64,000 nt of DNA, taken from Pseudomonas sp. RIT-PI-AD. GTDB lineage: Bacteria; Pseudomonadota; Gammaproteobacteria; Pseudomonadales; Pseudomonadaceae. Location of the stretch: assembly GCF_025642785.1 (NCBI RefSeq), contig NZ_JANZKU010000020.1, positions 1 to 64,000 of the forward strand, read 5' to 3'. How positions within the stretch are numbered: the first letter of the stretch is position 1; each line of letters starts with the position of its first letter. The position numbers and the translations under genes are program-made. The notes under the pieces are model-generated. The model was not told the origin of the DNA. It did no database searches and saw nothing but the letters and a program-made list of their open reading frames with translations. This document shows, in pieces, positions 8,417 through 18,935 of this stretch.

Positions 8417-9751
8417 TCAGAACGCCGGGACTACATCGCCCATATCGGCCTGCATCGCACGCGCATCGTGGCTGAAACGACGCGCGGCCTGGAACAGCGC
8501 CAGGGTGGTGAGGAACAGCGCCACCGGGATCAGGTACATGGCGTTATGCAGGCCCACCGCCTTGAAGCTCTCATTCATCTCCAGCGCCCCCGCCGCCAGC
8601 ATCGCCGTGTGGGAGAAGTGATCGGACAACAGCCCCACCACCACCGGCCCCAAGCCGCCGCCGAGCAGGTAGAGCCCGGCGAAGAACAGCGCCATGGCGG
8701 TGGCGCGCAGGCGCGGCTCGACCACGTCCTGAATCGAGGTGTAGACGCAGGTATAGAAGTTGTAGGAGAACAGCCAGCCGGCGCTGAACACGCCGACGAA
8801 CAGGCTCACTTCGATGCGCCCGGCGAGCAGGGCGTAACCGGTGGCGAGGCAGGCGATCAGCATGCTGACCGCCCCGAGCAGCAGGCGCCCGCGCTCGTAG
8901 CGTTGGTGCAGCTTGTCCGCCAGCCAGCCGCCCAGGGTCAGCCCGACCAGGCCGGTCACCCCGCAGATCACCCCGGTGGCGATGGCCGCCTGCTCCAGCG
9001 GCAGCAGGAAATACCGCTGCAGCATCGGCACCATGAAGGAGTTGCTCGCGTAGGTGGCGAAGTTGAAGCACAGGCCGGCCAGGGTCAGCCACCAGAAGGT
9101 ACGGATCGCCAGGAGCTTGCTCAGGGGCTTGTCCACCCGGCCGACCTTGACCCGCACGCTTTCCGCCGCGCCGCGCTGGGGGTCGCGGATGAAGAACATG
9201 AACAGCGCCAGCAGCAACCCCGGCACCGCCGCGATGAAGAAGGGCGCGCGCCAACTGTCGAACGCCCGCACCATGGCGCCGGTGGTGAAGAACGCCAGCA
9301 ACAGCCCGAGGGGCAGGCCGAGCATGAAGATACCCATCGCCCGGGCGCGCTTGTGCGCCGGGAACAGGTCGCCGATCAGCGAGTTGGCGGCGGGAGCGTA
9401 GCTGGCCTCGCCGATGCCGATGCCCATGCGGATCAACAGGAAGCTCCAGAAATTCCAGGCGAAGCCGTTGATCGCTGTCAGCGCGCTCCAGGCCGCCAGG
9501 CCCCACCCCATGATGCGGCTGCGCACCCCGGTATCCGCCATGCGCCCCAGCGGCAGGCCGGCCAGGGCGTAGACCAGGGTGAAGGCGGTGCCGATCAGCC
9601 CGAGCTGAAGATCGCTGAGGTGCCATTCCAGGCGGATGGGTTCGATGATGATCGCCGGGATGGTGCGGTCGAAGAAGTTGAACAGGTTGGCGAGGAACAG
9701 CAGGAACAGGATGCGCCAGGCATTCGCTGCTTGCGGGGGATGCTGCGACAT
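8417..9751 (-). CDS. MFS transporter (spinster-like)
   Basis: The 444-residue protein has about twelve transmembrane segments and the MFS loop signature GLPLGRMADTGVRSRI between helices 2 and 3. A central cytoplasmic loop carries charged residues. The overall character is closest to the spinster-type MFS carriers of bacteria, which often move organic acids or lipids. It lies 150 bp downstream of hyi-glxR on the same strand, so it may import or export a C2/C3 hydroxyacid such as glycerate, tartronate or glyoxylate-linked compounds. That substrate assignment is inference from neighbours only. Confidence 0.88.
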   Translation of the reverse strand: MSQHPPQAANAWRILFLLFLANLFNFFDRTIPAIIIEPIRLEWHLSDLQLGLIGTAFTLVYALAGLPLGRMADTGVRSRIMGWGLAAWSALTAINGFAWNFWSFLLIRMGIGIGEASYAPAANSLIGDLFPAHKRARAMGIFMLGLPLGLLLAFFTTGAMVRAFDSWRAPFFIAAVPGLLLALFMFFIRDPQRGAAESVRVKVGRVDKPLSKLLAIRTFWWLTLAGLCFNFATYASNSFMVPMLQRYFLLPLEQAAIATGVICGVTGLVGLTLGGWLADKLHQRYERGRLLLGAVSMLIACLATGYALLAGRIEVSLFVGVFSAGWLFSYNFYTCVYTSIQDVVEPRLRATAMALFFAGLYLLGGGLGPVVVGLLSDHFSHTAMLAAGALEMNESFKAVGLHNAMYLIPVALFLTTLALFQAARRFSHDARAMQADMGDVVPAF

Positions 9752-9901
9752 GGGCTCGGTCTCATTGTTGTTATTCGCCGCGGCACACCCTCGACCGAGG
9801 CTTCTGCGCTCAATCTAGAGACTGCCCGCGGGGCTGTCTGCGACCATTCGCGAGCTTGATGGCAGGCGATGGCGCGGCGAGCGGGCGGACGCCCCTCGCA
9901 G

Positions 9902-10678
9902 TCAGCGACGCCAGTCGGCCAGCCAGCCCAGGGTGTCCTCGGTGCGCCGGCCGGGCAGGTATTCGGCGCCGAGCCAACCCTCATAGCCGCTGTCGCGCAG
10001 CGCATGCAACAGCGCCGGGAAATCCAGCTCGCCGGAACCCGGCGCGCCGCGCCCGGGACAATCGGCGAACTGCACATGACCGATCCGGCCAGCCAGGCGG
10101 CGGATCGCGTCCTGCGGATCGAGACCTTGCCGGGCCACGTGATAGAGGTCCAACTGCGCCAGGCAATTGGGGTGGTCCACCCGGTCCAGCACGGTGGCGA
10201 GCTGCTCGGCGGTGTTGACCAGGAAACCCGGCATGTCCACCGAATTGATCGCCTCGCAGAGCACGGGAATGCCCAGGGGCGCAAAGGTCCGCGCCGCTTC
10301 GCGCAGGTTTTCCGTCAGGCAGGCCAGCGCTTCCTGAGCATCGCCGCCCGGTTCCAGGCGCCCGGCCAACAGGTTGACGCAGAGCGGCCGGGTCATCGCC
10401 GCGTAGGTCGCCGCCTCGTCCAGGGCCGCGGCGAATGCGGCGCGCTGCCGCGGGTTGGCGGCCAGACCGGGCCCGCCCGTCATGAAGTCGCCGGCCGGCA
10501 GATTGATCAGCACCAGGGGCAGGCCCGCCGCCTCCAGGGCTTCTTTCAGGCGAAGCGCCGGAAGCTCGTAAGGGAACTGGATTTCCACGCCGTCGAAGCC
10601 CGCGGCGCGGGCCGCCACGACGCGCTGCAGCAAAGGGCGCTCGCCGAACAGCAGCGACAGGTTGGCGGAAAGCTTCAT
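9902..10678 (-). CDS. hyi: hydroxypyruvate isomerase
   Basis: Hyi interconverts hydroxypyruvate and tartronate semialdehyde in glyoxylate assimilation. The 258-residue protein is an AP-endonuclease-2-fold TIM barrel. It starts MKLSANLSLLFGERPLLQRV and shows family metal-site surroundings (CEAINSVDMPGF, QLDLYHVARQG, HVQFADCPGRGAPGSGELDF). Its start codon overlaps the glxR stop by four bases (ATGA), so the two are translationally coupled. It is normally paired with glyoxylate carboligase, which is absent here. Confidence 0.93.
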   Translation of the reverse strand: MKLSANLSLLFGERPLLQRVVAARAAGFDGVEIQFPYELPALRLKEALEAAGLPLVLINLPAGDFMTGGPGLAANPRQRAAFAAALDEAATYAAMTRPLCVNLLAGRLEPGGDAQEALACLTENLREAARTFAPLGIPVLCEAINSVDMPGFLVNTAEQLATVLDRVDHPNCLAQLDLYHVARQGLDPQDAIRRLAGRIGHVQFADCPGRGAPGSGELDFPALLHALRDSGYEGWLGAEYLPGRRTEDTLGWLADWRR

Positions 10679-11565
10679 GGCGGTGTCTCCCGGTATAACT
10701 CGATCAGGGTCGAGAGGTCGTTCTGCAGGTTGCCCTGGGCGCCGTGCAGGCGCATCAATTGTGCGGCGAGCCCGCTCACAGGCGTAGCGCTCCCCTGCTC
10801 ACGGGCCAGGCGCACCGCGGTATCGAGGTCCTTGAGCAAGGTGCGCACGTGCCAGCCGACCGGGTCGAACCGGCTCTCGGCCATGCGCGGCGCGAGTATC
10901 TGCAAAGGTTTGGAATCCGCGAAGCCGCCCGCCAGCGCGGTCGCCAGGCGTGCGCCGTCCACCCCTGCGCGTTCGGCCAGGGCCAGCGTCTCGGCGATCA
11001 CCAGCGCATTGCAGGCGACGATCATCTGGTTGCACACCTTGGCCACCTGGCCGCTGCCGACCGCGCCCATGTGGGTGAGGCGCTGGCCCAGGTGCGCGAG
11101 GATCGGCCGGACCCGCTCGATATCCTCTTCGCGGCCACCGGCCATGATCGCCAGGGTACCGGCCAGAGCGCCCGCGGTGCCTCCGGAAACCGGTGCGTCG
11201 ACCCAGCGCATGCCGCAGCGCGCTTCCAGCTCGGCGGCCATCTCGCGGGTCGCCGCCGGCTCCAGGCTGGAGAAGTCCACCAGCAGTTGTCCGGGGCGGG
11301 CACGCTCGGCGATACCCGCCTCGCCGAACACCAGGCTACGGACGGCCTCGGTGTCCGCCAGGCACAGCATGAGCACGTCGGCCCGTTCGCACAGCGCGGC
11401 GGGCGTCGGCGCTACCTGCGCGCCCGCCGCCGACAGCTCGAGGCATTTTTCCGCCGAGCGATTCCACAGGTGCAGCGGAAAGCCGGCCGCCAGCAATCGA
11501 CCGGCCATGGGCCGGCCCATCAGGCCAAGCCCGGCGAAGGCGAGCGAAGGTAAGGAAGGGGGCAC
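10675..11565 (-). CDS. glxR: tartronate semialdehyde reductase (2-hydroxy-3-oxopropionate reductase)
   Basis: The enzyme reduces tartronate semialdehyde to D-glycerate with NAD(P)H. The beta-hydroxyacid dehydrogenase features are clear: dinucleotide fold LAFAGLGLMGRPMAGRLL, substrate motif DAPVSGGTAGALAGTL, and the catalytic lysine in GQVAKVCNQM. I prefer the GTG at 11565, which has GGAG six bases upstream and gives 296 residues, the family length. The ATG at 11595 adds ten residues and has no SD. It is coupled to hyi, so both act in the same hydroxypyruvate/glycerate step. Confidence 0.9.
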   Translation of the reverse strand: MPPSLPSLAFAGLGLMGRPMAGRLLAAGFPLHLWNRSAEKCLELSAAGAQVAPTPAALCERADVLMLCLADTEAVRSLVFGEAGIAERARPGQLLVDFSSLEPAATREMAAELEARCGMRWVDAPVSGGTAGALAGTLAIMAGGREEDIERVRPILAHLGQRLTHMGAVGSGQVAKVCNQMIVACNALVIAETLALAERAGVDGARLATALAGGFADSKPLQILAPRMAESRFDPVGWHVRTLLKDLDTAVRLAREQGSATPVSGLAAQLMRLHGAQGNLQNDLSTLIELYRETPP

Positions 11566-11700
11566 GACGAGCTCCAGCGATCGACAGGAGGTCATCTTAG
11601 CGGCAGGTCGGCCCGCCCTGGCAAGCGCGGCCTACCGGGGCAAGCCGGGGGCAGAACCGGGAAGGGGTGCCCGCGGGCTGGGCCAGCCGTCGGTGACAGC

Positions 11701-12069
11701 CTAAAGCCCATCTTTCTGTAGATGGTCCAGGTTCACCGGTTCGCCAGGCTGCACGTTCAATTTCGCGCGGATGTCTTCGAACATCGAATCGAAATCCTTG
11801 TGGTCCCGCAGGATCGGCCCGAGATCGGGATGCAGGCCGTGCTTGCTGGCCAGGCGGGTGACCACGCTGGCGAAGTTGAAGGCGGTGTCGCGGTGCAGTT
11901 CGAACTCCTCCACGAAGGATTTGCCGTCTATCTGCCCGACCATGCGGAAATGCAGCATGGTGCCTTCCTGGGCGTCGTTGCGGACCTCGTAATGCAGGTC
12001 CAGGGAGTACTCGGACTTTTCATGCAGTCCGGGCAAGTTGGTGCGATGGAGATGACCGGGTTCGAACAT
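11701..12069 (-). CDS. DUF5064 family protein
   Basis: A 122-residue soluble protein found mainly in Pseudomonas. It begins with a His-rich stretch (MFEPGHLHRTNLPG) followed by a beta-rich segment and a C-terminal helical region (DFDSMFEDIRAKLNV). No catalytic motif is visible and the function is unknown. It lies on the strand opposite to braC with the DUF2288 gene between, as I remember for P. aeruginosa. The lack of signal peptide puts it in the cytoplasm. Confidence 0.82.
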   Translation of the reverse strand: MFEPGHLHRTNLPGLHEKSEYSLDLHYEVRNDAQEGTMLHFRMVGQIDGKSFVEEFELHRDTAFNFASVVTRLASKHGLHPDLGPILRDHKDFDSMFEDIRAKLNVQPGEPVNLDHLQKDGL

Positions 12070-12104
12070 CTGACAGTCCTCGGTTGAAAAACGTTGGGAG
12101 CAGT

Positions 12105-12452
12105 CTAGCGCGATGCCGCCGGCGGAACTTGCGCTGCGTCATTCGTATCGACCGCCGACCGTTCCTGGATCAATACCCAGGGCGCCACCACCACCGCCCA
12201 CAGGGTCGGATCGCGCTGGAACAGATCCTGCGCCTGGCGCTCGTCGACCTTGAGCAAGCTCCCCTCCTCCAGCCACCGCGCCACCTCCGCCCGGTCGTCG
12301 GCGGCGACGGCGGTGGCGATCGCCAGCAAATCCCGCTGGCTGTCCACCCACAGCAAGGCGCCCCGGGCGAAGAAAGGCTGCAACTCCTGCCAGCGGATCG
12401 GAGCGGTCTCCCCGAGCAATTTAGCGTACAACAGTTCGGCTTGATCCGACAT
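12105..12452 (-). CDS. DUF2288 family protein
   Basis: The 115-residue protein contains the family hallmarks KLLGETAPIRWQELQPFFARG, then LWVDSQRDLL, and WAVVVAPWVLIQE near the end. It is cytoplasmic with an unknown function. I chose the ATG at 12452 because it begins exactly where the family homology begins; upstream in-frame codons extend into unrelated sequence. It lies 35 bp upstream of the DUF5064 gene and is divergent from braC. Confidence 0.85.
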   Translation of the reverse strand: MSDQAELLYAKLLGETAPIRWQELQPFFARGALLWVDSQRDLLAIATAVAADDRAEVARWLEEGSLLKVDERQAQDLFQRDPTLWAVVVAPWVLIQERSAVDTNDAAQVPPAASR

Positions 12453-12792
12453 CGAAAGGCCCCGAGTGAAAGGGCGACCATCATAGCGTCGGCGCCGGTC
12501 CGGGCAAGACGCGGCGAAAAGGCACGGCGGCTTTGCTCGCCGAAGAACCGATTTAGAGCAGGCATGGAAGCAAAATTTCACGACGCCAAAGCGGGTGCCG
12601 TTTTTATATAAGTTTCTGTCAATTAAGCGACAAAGCGCCGGAATGCCATCCGACCATGGCTTTTCAAGCCGCGAAGCGCCGCTCTACACTGCACCGGTAC
12701 AGTTGCCCGGGCGAAACCGGGGAGTCCACCCGTTCTTACCGCTCTGGCAGCTAAAAAAACTACAACAACGAAGCACTCATGAGTGGAGCACT
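12453..12792. other. divergent spacer between the DUF2288 gene and braC
   Basis: The 340 bp have no gene. An AT-rich patch at 12598-12640 (TTTTTATATAAG, then GTCAATTAAG) stands out from the GC-rich surroundings and is the likely braC promoter region. CTGCACCGGTACAG (12690-12703) is an imperfect palindrome that could be an operator. No known Lrp-type site can be claimed with confidence. Confidence 0.45.
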
Positions 12793-13914
12793 ATGAATAA
12801 GGCAACTAAGCAGATTTCCAAACTGTTTGCCGCCATGGCGATGGCCGGCGTCGCCAGCTATTCGTTGGCCGCCGACACCATCAAGATCGGCATGGCCGGC
12901 CCGGTGACCGGTGCGGTCGCCCAGTACGGCGATATGCAATTCATCGGCGCCAAGATGGCCATCGAGCAGATCAACAAGGCCGGCGGGGTGAACGGCGCGC
13001 AACTCGAAGGCGTGGTCTATGACGACGCATGTGATCCGAAACAAGCCGTCGCCGTGGCCAACAAGATCGTCAACGATGACGTCAAGTTCGTGATCGGCCA
13101 CCTCTGCTCCAGCTCCACTCAGCCCGCTTCCGACATCTACGAAGACGAAGGCGTCCTGATGATCACCCCGGCTTCCACCAGCCCGGAAATCACCAGCCGC
13201 GGCTACAAGCTGATCTTCCGCACCATCGGCCTGGACAGCCTGCAAGGGCCGACCGCCGGCAACTACATCGCCGATCACGTCAAGCCGAAGAACGTCGCGG
13301 TGATCCACGACAAGCAGCAGTACGGCGAAGGCATCGCCAGCGCGGTCAAGCAGACCCTGGAAAGCAAGGGTGTCAAGGTCGGCCTGTTCGAGGGCATCAA
13401 CGCCGGCGACAAGGATTATTCCTCGCTGATCGCCAAGCTCAAGCAAGCCAACGTCGATTTCATCTACTACGGCGGCTACCACCCGGAGCTCGGCCTGCTG
13501 CTGCGCCAGGCTTCCGAAAAAGGTTTGAAGGTTCCCTTCATGGGCCCGGAAGGCGTGGGTAACAAAGAGCTCTCCGCCATCGCCGGCCCCGCCGCCGAAG
13601 GCCTGCTGGTCACCCTGCCGAAATCCTTCGATCAGGATCCGAAGAACCAGGCGCTGGTCGAGGCGTTCAAGGCGAAGAGCGAAGACCCGAGCGGTCCCTT
13701 CGTGTTCCCGGCCTACTCCGCGGTCCAGGTGATCGCCGAAAGCATCAAGAAAGCCGGCAGCACCGATACCGCCAAGGTAGCCGACGCCCTGCGCGCCAAC
13801 ACCTTCGACACCCCCGCCGGCTCCCTCTCCTTCGACGAAAAAGGCGACCTGAAGGACTTCAACTTCGTGGTCTACCAATGGCATCAGGACGGCAGCAAAA
13901 CCGAGGCCAAGTAA
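12793..13914 (+). CDS. braC: branched-chain amino acid binding protein BraC
   Basis: BraC is the periplasmic binding protein for leucine, isoleucine, valine (and alanine/threonine) of the LIV-I high-affinity system. The 373-residue precursor has a signal peptide cleaved near SYSLAADTI, then the type I periplasmic binding fold starting [19 protein letters not shown]. Typical ligand-site segments follow ([39 protein letters not shown]). The ATG has an internal match to the P. aeruginosa protein length. A strong terminator follows, so braC can be expressed far above the membrane components. Confidence 0.97.
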   Translation: MNKATKQISKLFAAMAMAGVASYSLAADTIKIGMAGPVTGAVAQYGDMQFIGAKMAIEQINKAGGVNGAQLEGVVYDDACDPKQAVAVANKIVNDDVKFVIGHLCSSSTQPASDIYEDEGVLMITPASTSPEITSRGYKLIFRTIGLDSLQGPTAGNYIADHVKPKNVAVIHDKQQYGEGIASAVKQTLESKGVKVGLFEGINAGDKDYSSLIAKLKQANVDFIYYGGYHPELGLLLRQASEKGLKVPFMGPEGVGNKELSAIAGPAAEGLLVTLPKSFDQDPKNQALVEAFKAKSEDPSGPFVFPAYSAVQVIAESIKKAGSTDTAKVADALRANTFDTPAGSLSFDEKGDLKDFNFVVYQWHQDGSKTEAK

Positions 13915-13932
13915 CCCTCGCGCCGACACCGA

Positions 13933-13962
13933 AGCCCACTGCTCGCGCAGTGGGCTTCGTCT
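13933..13962 (+). terminator. terminator/attenuating hairpin after braC
   Basis: A ten-base-pair stem AGCCCACTGC/GCAGTGGGCT with loop TCGC begins 18 bp after the braC stop and is followed by TTCGTCT. It probably reduces read-through into braD, the usual way to keep the binding protein in excess. Confidence 0.75.
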
Positions 13963-14210
13963 ATCCGATGAGGCCGCAGCTCGACCGAGACGCTCGATGA
14001 CTCAGACTTGAACGCGAACGGCGCATGCCCTTACCCGGGCGGCACCCGCCGCAGCGTTCGAGCCCCTTGCAGGGATGAAGGGAATATTGCTGTGCGTCGT
14101 AGGACACGACGCCATCCGGCTGGACTTCTCGCCGCGCGTACGCCTCCATAGTTTTCCGGGTATCCGCTGCGCCACAAGCGCCGCTTTACGCGATCCCGAG
14201 GAGTTAGGTG

Positions 14211-15130
<920 letters not shown>

Positions 15131-15134
<4 letters not shown>

Positions 15135-16399
15135 ACATGCCAATCTCCCGCCGTCTCAAGACCGCGTTCTTCAGCGCATTGCTGGTACTGGCCGTCGCCT
15201 ATCCGGTGATGGGCCTGAAACTGACCATCGTCGGCATCAACCTGGAGGTCCAGGGCGCCAGCGCGACCCGAGTGTGGACCATCCTGGCCTGCGCGCTGGT
15301 CATGTTCGTCTGGCAACTGTTCCGCCACCACCTGGCCGCCGGCTGGGCAGCCAGCCCGAGCCTGCCGAGCGTGCCGGCCGGCGCGGGCAGCTTCCTGACC
15401 CTGCCTTCGACCCAACGCTGGATCATCCTCGGCCTGATCGTCGTGGCGCTCGTCTGGCCGTTCTTCGGCTCGCGCGGCGCGGTGGACATCGCCACCCTGA
15501 TCCTGATCTACGTGATGCTTGGCCTCGGCCTGAACATCGTGGTCGGCCTGGCGGGCCTGCTGGACCTGGGCTACGTCGGCTTCTACGCCGTCGGCGCCTA
15601 CAGCTACGCCCTGCTCTCCCACTATTACGGGCTGGGTTTCTGGGTCTGCCTGCCGATCGCCGGCCTGATGGCCGCGCTCTTCGGTTTCATCCTCGGCTTC
15701 CCGGTGCTGCGCCTGCGCGGGGACTACCTGGCGATCGTCACCCTGGGGTTCGGCGAGATCATCCGCATCCTGCTGCGCAACCTGACCAGCCTGACCGGCG
15801 GCCCCAACGGGATCAGCAACATCGAGAAACCCAGCCTGTTCGGCCTGTCCTTCGAACGCAAGGCGGCCGAGGGGATGCAGACGTTCCACGAGTACTTCGG
15901 CATCGCCTACAACTCGGTAAACAAGGTGGTGTTCCTCTACCTGATCGCCCTGTTGCTGGTGCTGCTGACCCTGTTCGTGATCAATCGACTGCTGCGCATG
16001 CCGATCGGCCGCGCCTGGGAGGCCTTGCGCGAGGATGAGATCGCCTGTCGCGCGCTGGGCATGAACCCGACGGTGATCAAGCTTTCCGCCTTCACCCTGG
16101 GCGCTTGCTTCGCCGGGTTCGCCGGCAGCTTCTTCGCCGCGCGCCAGGGCCTGGTCACGCCCGAGTCGTTCACCTTCATCGAATCGGCGATCATCCTCGC
16201 CATCGTCGTGCTGGGCGGCATGGGCTCGCAGTTGGGGATCATCCTCGCGGCCGTGGTCATGATCCTGCTGCCGGAATTGGCCCGCGAATTCAACGAGTAC
16301 CGCATGCTGATGTTCGGCGCGCTGATGGTGCTGATGATGATTTGGCGTCCACAGGGCTTGCTGCCCATGCAGCGCCCCCACCTGGAGTTGAAGCCATGA
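15131..16399 (+). CDS. braE: branched-chain amino acid ABC permease BraE (LivM)
   Basis: The second permease subunit, 422 residues. It has an N-terminal extension with two hydrophobic segments (DUF3382-like, residues 1-105), then the LivM core. The core includes [20 protein letters not shown] and the coupling loop [19 protein letters not shown]. It overlaps the braD stop by four bases (ATGA) and the braF start by four, so the subunits are translated together. Confidence 0.96.
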
Positions 16400-17163
16400 G
16401 CCGCCCGATCCTAGAAGTGAGCGGCCTGAGCATGCGTTTCGGCGGATTGCTCGCGGTCAACGGCGTCACCTTGTCGGTACAGGAAAAGCAGGTGGTGTCG
16501 ATGATCGGCCCCAACGGGGCGGGCAAGACCACCGTGTTCAACTGCCTCACCGGCTTCTATCGCCCGACGTCCGGCAGCATTCTGCTGGACGGCCAGGCGA
16601 TCCAGGGGCTGCCCGGACACCTGATCGCCCGCCAGGGCGTGGTGCGCACCTTCCAGAACGTGCGCCTGTTCAAGGACATGACCGCGGTGGAGAACCTGCT
16701 GGTGGCGCAACACCGGCACCTCAACACCAACTTCCTCGCCGGCCTGTTCAAGACGCCGAGCTTCCGCAAGAGCGAACGCGAGGCCATGGAGCATGCCGCG
16801 CACTGGCTGGAGCAGGTCAACCTGACCGAAGTCGCCAACCGTCCGGCGGGCACCCTCGCCTACGGCCAGCAACGCCGCCTGGAAATCGCCCGCTGCATGA
16901 TGACGCGCCCCCGCATCCTCATGCTCGACGAGCCGGCCGCCGGCCTCAACCCGCGCGAGACCGAAGACCTGAAGGCGCTCATCGCGCTGCTGCGCAACCA
17001 GTACAACGTCACCGTGCTGCTGATCGAGCACGACATGAAGCTGGTGATGAGCATTTCCGACCATATCTACGTGATCAACCAGGGAACTCCCCTGGCCGAC
17101 GGTACGCCCGAGCAGGTCCGCACCCATCCGGATGTGATCAAAGCCTACCTGGGGGAAGCCTGA
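16396..17163 (+). CDS. braF: branched-chain amino acid ABC ATPase BraF (LivG)
   Basis: A 255-residue ATPase with Walker [10 protein letters not shown] (about residue 38), the LivG-type signature [13 protein letters not shown] in place of LSGGQ, Walker [14 protein letters not shown] and switch His in LLIEHDMK. It energises the BraDE permease from the cytoplasm. The ATG overlaps the braE stop, and its own stop shares a base with the braG start. Confidence 0.97.
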   Translation: MSRPILEVSGLSMRFGGLLAVNGVTLSVQEKQVVSMIGPNGAGKTTVFNCLTGFYRPTSGSILLDGQAIQGLPGHLIARQGVVRTFQNVRLFKDMTAVENLLVAQHRHLNTNFLAGLFKTPSFRKSEREAMEHAAHWLEQVNLTEVANRPAGTLAYGQQRRLEIARCMMTRPRILMLDEPAAGLNPRETEDLKALIALLRNQYNVTVLLIEHDMKLVMSISDHIYVINQGTPLADGTPEQVRTHPDVIKAYLGEA

Positions 17164-17864
17164 TGCTCTATTTCGAAGACGTATCGACCTTCTACGGCAA
17201 GATCCAGGCCCTGCATGGCGTCAGCGTGGAAGTGAAGAAAGGTGAAATCGTCACGTTGATCGGCGCCAACGGTGCCGGCAAGTCGACCCTGATGATGACC
17301 CTGTGCGGTTCGCCTCGCGCGGCCAGCGGCAGCATCCGCTACGAAGGCGAGGAACTGATCGGCCTTGAGCCCTCGCAGATCATGCGCAAGAGCATCGCGG
17401 TCGTGCCGGAAGGCCGTCGCGTGTTCGCCCGCCTGACGGTGGAGGAAAACCTCGCGATGGGGGGCTTCTTCACGCCCAAGGGCGACTATCAGGAGCAGAT
17501 GGACAAGGTGCTGCACCTGTTTCCGCGCCTGAAAGAACGCTTCGAGCAGCGTGCCGGCACCATGTCCGGGGGCGAGCAGCAGATGCTCGCCATCGGCCGT
17601 GCGCTGATGAGCAAGCCCAAGCTGCTGTTGCTCGACGAACCTTCCCTGGGCCTGGCGCCGATCATCATCCAGCAGATCTTCGACATCATCGAGCAACTGC
17701 GCCGCGATGGCGTGACGGTGTTCCTCGTCGAGCAGAACGCCAACCAGGCGCTCAAGCTGGCGGATCGGGGCTACGTGCTGGAAAACGGCCGGATCGTCAT
17801 GCAGGGCTCCGGCGAAGAGCTGCATAGCGACCCACGGGTGCGCGACGCCTACCTGGGCGGTTGA
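17163..17864 (+). CDS. braG: branched-chain amino acid ABC ATPase BraG (LivF)
   Basis: The partner ATPase, 233 residues, the same length as P. aeruginosa BraG. Walker A is GANGAGKST, the signature is TMSGGEQQMLAIGRAL, Walker B is KLLLLDEPSLGLAP and the switch His position is Gln-like (FLVEQNANQ), which is normal for LivF. It closes the operon, one base overlapping braF, and is followed by a strong terminator. Confidence 0.97.
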   Translation: MLYFEDVSTFYGKIQALHGVSVEVKKGEIVTLIGANGAGKSTLMMTLCGSPRAASGSIRYEGEELIGLEPSQIMRKSIAVVPEGRRVFARLTVEENLAMGGFFTPKGDYQEQMDKVLHLFPRLKERFEQRAGTMSGGEQQMLAIGRALMSKPKLLLLDEPSLGLAPIIIQQIFDIIEQLRRDGVTVFLVEQNANQALKLADRGYVLENGRIVMQGSGEELHSDPRVRDAYLGG

Positions 17865-17874
17865 TAGACCCCGG

Positions 17875-17898
17875 AACCGCCCTACGGGGCGGTTTTTT
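17875..17898 (+). terminator. Rho-independent terminator after braG
   Basis: Stem AACCGCCC/GGGCGGTT with loop TACG and a six-T run starts 10 bp after the braG stop. It ends the braDEFG transcript. Confidence 0.92.
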
Positions 17899-18041
17899 CA
17901 TTCCCTCTTACGCCACTCCTGTAGACGCCCACGCCCTGAGCGGCGAAGGACATCGAAGCTTTCCTGGCGACGATGGGGCACCCGCCTTGTGCACGCTGCC
18001 GGCGATGGCTAAGGTGGCCGCTTTCCATCTGGAGAGTCACG

Positions 18042-18710
18042 ATGCGCGCCCGTCTTCCCCTGCTAGCCGTCTTCCTGCCCGTGCTGGGTGGATGCCAGTT
18101 ATTCGGCACGGCGCCCGAAGCCCCCACCCAAGGCCATACCGTGCGTCTCCAGGGTCTCTTGGTCCAGGAAGCGGGGCAATTGACATTCACGCCTTGCCAG
18201 GAACAACGCCGCTTCTCGGTCCAGGATGGCAGCGAGACTCAGCTCCGCCAGGACGTCGCCGCCCTGGGGAACGTCGATGCCCCACTGTTCGCCGACCTGC
18301 GCGGCACGCTGGGCTCCAGCAAGGCGGAAGGCCTGGATGGCCAATTCGCCCTCACCCAGGTCTACCGGGTTCAGGCCCGCAAGGCGGGCTGCGAAGACCC
18401 GAATTTCCAACGCCTCTTGCTGCGCGCAAACGGCACCGACCCCGAGTGGTCGGTGAACGTCGGCGCCAAGGGGCTGGTGTTGCAACGCCCCGACCAGCCT
18501 CCGCTGGCGCTGCCCTACATGGAAGAACAGCTGCCCGACGGCCGCTTCAACCTGACCAGCGAGGCCAATGGCGAGCGCCTGGAACTGTGGATCGCCCCGC
18601 AACGCTGCAGCGACGACCGCGGAAGCATCCAGCACCTCAGCGCCGAACTGCGCCTGAACGGCGGGAAACTGAAGGGGTGCGCCGCCTACGGCGGCGGCCG
18701 GGAAAACTGA
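18042..18710 (+). CDS. lipoprotein of unknown function (conserved after bra genes)
   Basis: The 222-residue precursor has a signal peptide with lipobox VLGGC (Cys at residue 18), so it is lipid-anchored. The mature part contains two paired-looking cysteine motifs (FTPCQEQRRFSV, KAGCEDPNF) and a late CAAYGG stretch, consistent with a small beta-sheet domain stabilised by disulfides; it resembles the COG3650 group. The ATG follows GGAGAG by six bases. A similar gene follows braG in P. aeruginosa, which supports it. Function is unknown. Confidence 0.8.
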   Translation: MRARLPLLAVFLPVLGGCQLFGTAPEAPTQGHTVRLQGLLVQEAGQLTFTPCQEQRRFSVQDGSETQLRQDVAALGNVDAPLFADLRGTLGSSKAEGLDGQFALTQVYRVQARKAGCEDPNFQRLLLRANGTDPEWSVNVGAKGLVLQRPDQPPLALPYMEEQLPDGRFNLTSEANGERLELWIAPQRCSDDRGSIQHLSAELRLNGGKLKGCAAYGGGREN

Positions 18711-18892
18711 CCTTGGCGGATGAATGCAGGGCACTCCCGAGATCCCGGGGTCCCGCCGAGCCCGTAGCATTCGTGCCTCGGTCCTGTTCCGGTCAGGAAA
18801 CACCCATGCTGGGCGCCGGTCGCGGCAGGCTTCAAACGCGCCAGTGACGCGCGCTATCGCCCGTGCGCCTCGGCGCAGATTCAAGCGCCCAC

Positions 18893-18918
18893 AAAAAAGC
18901 CGGCCTGGTGGCCGGCTT
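18893..18918 (-). terminator. terminator for the glycine-zipper lipoprotein gene
   Basis: Stem AGCCGGCC/GGCCGGCT around TGGT, followed on the minus strand by six T residues (18898-18893). It lies 18 bp after the stop of the minus-strand gene. Confidence 0.85.
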
Positions 18919-18935
18919 TGGTGAAGAAGAGACAC

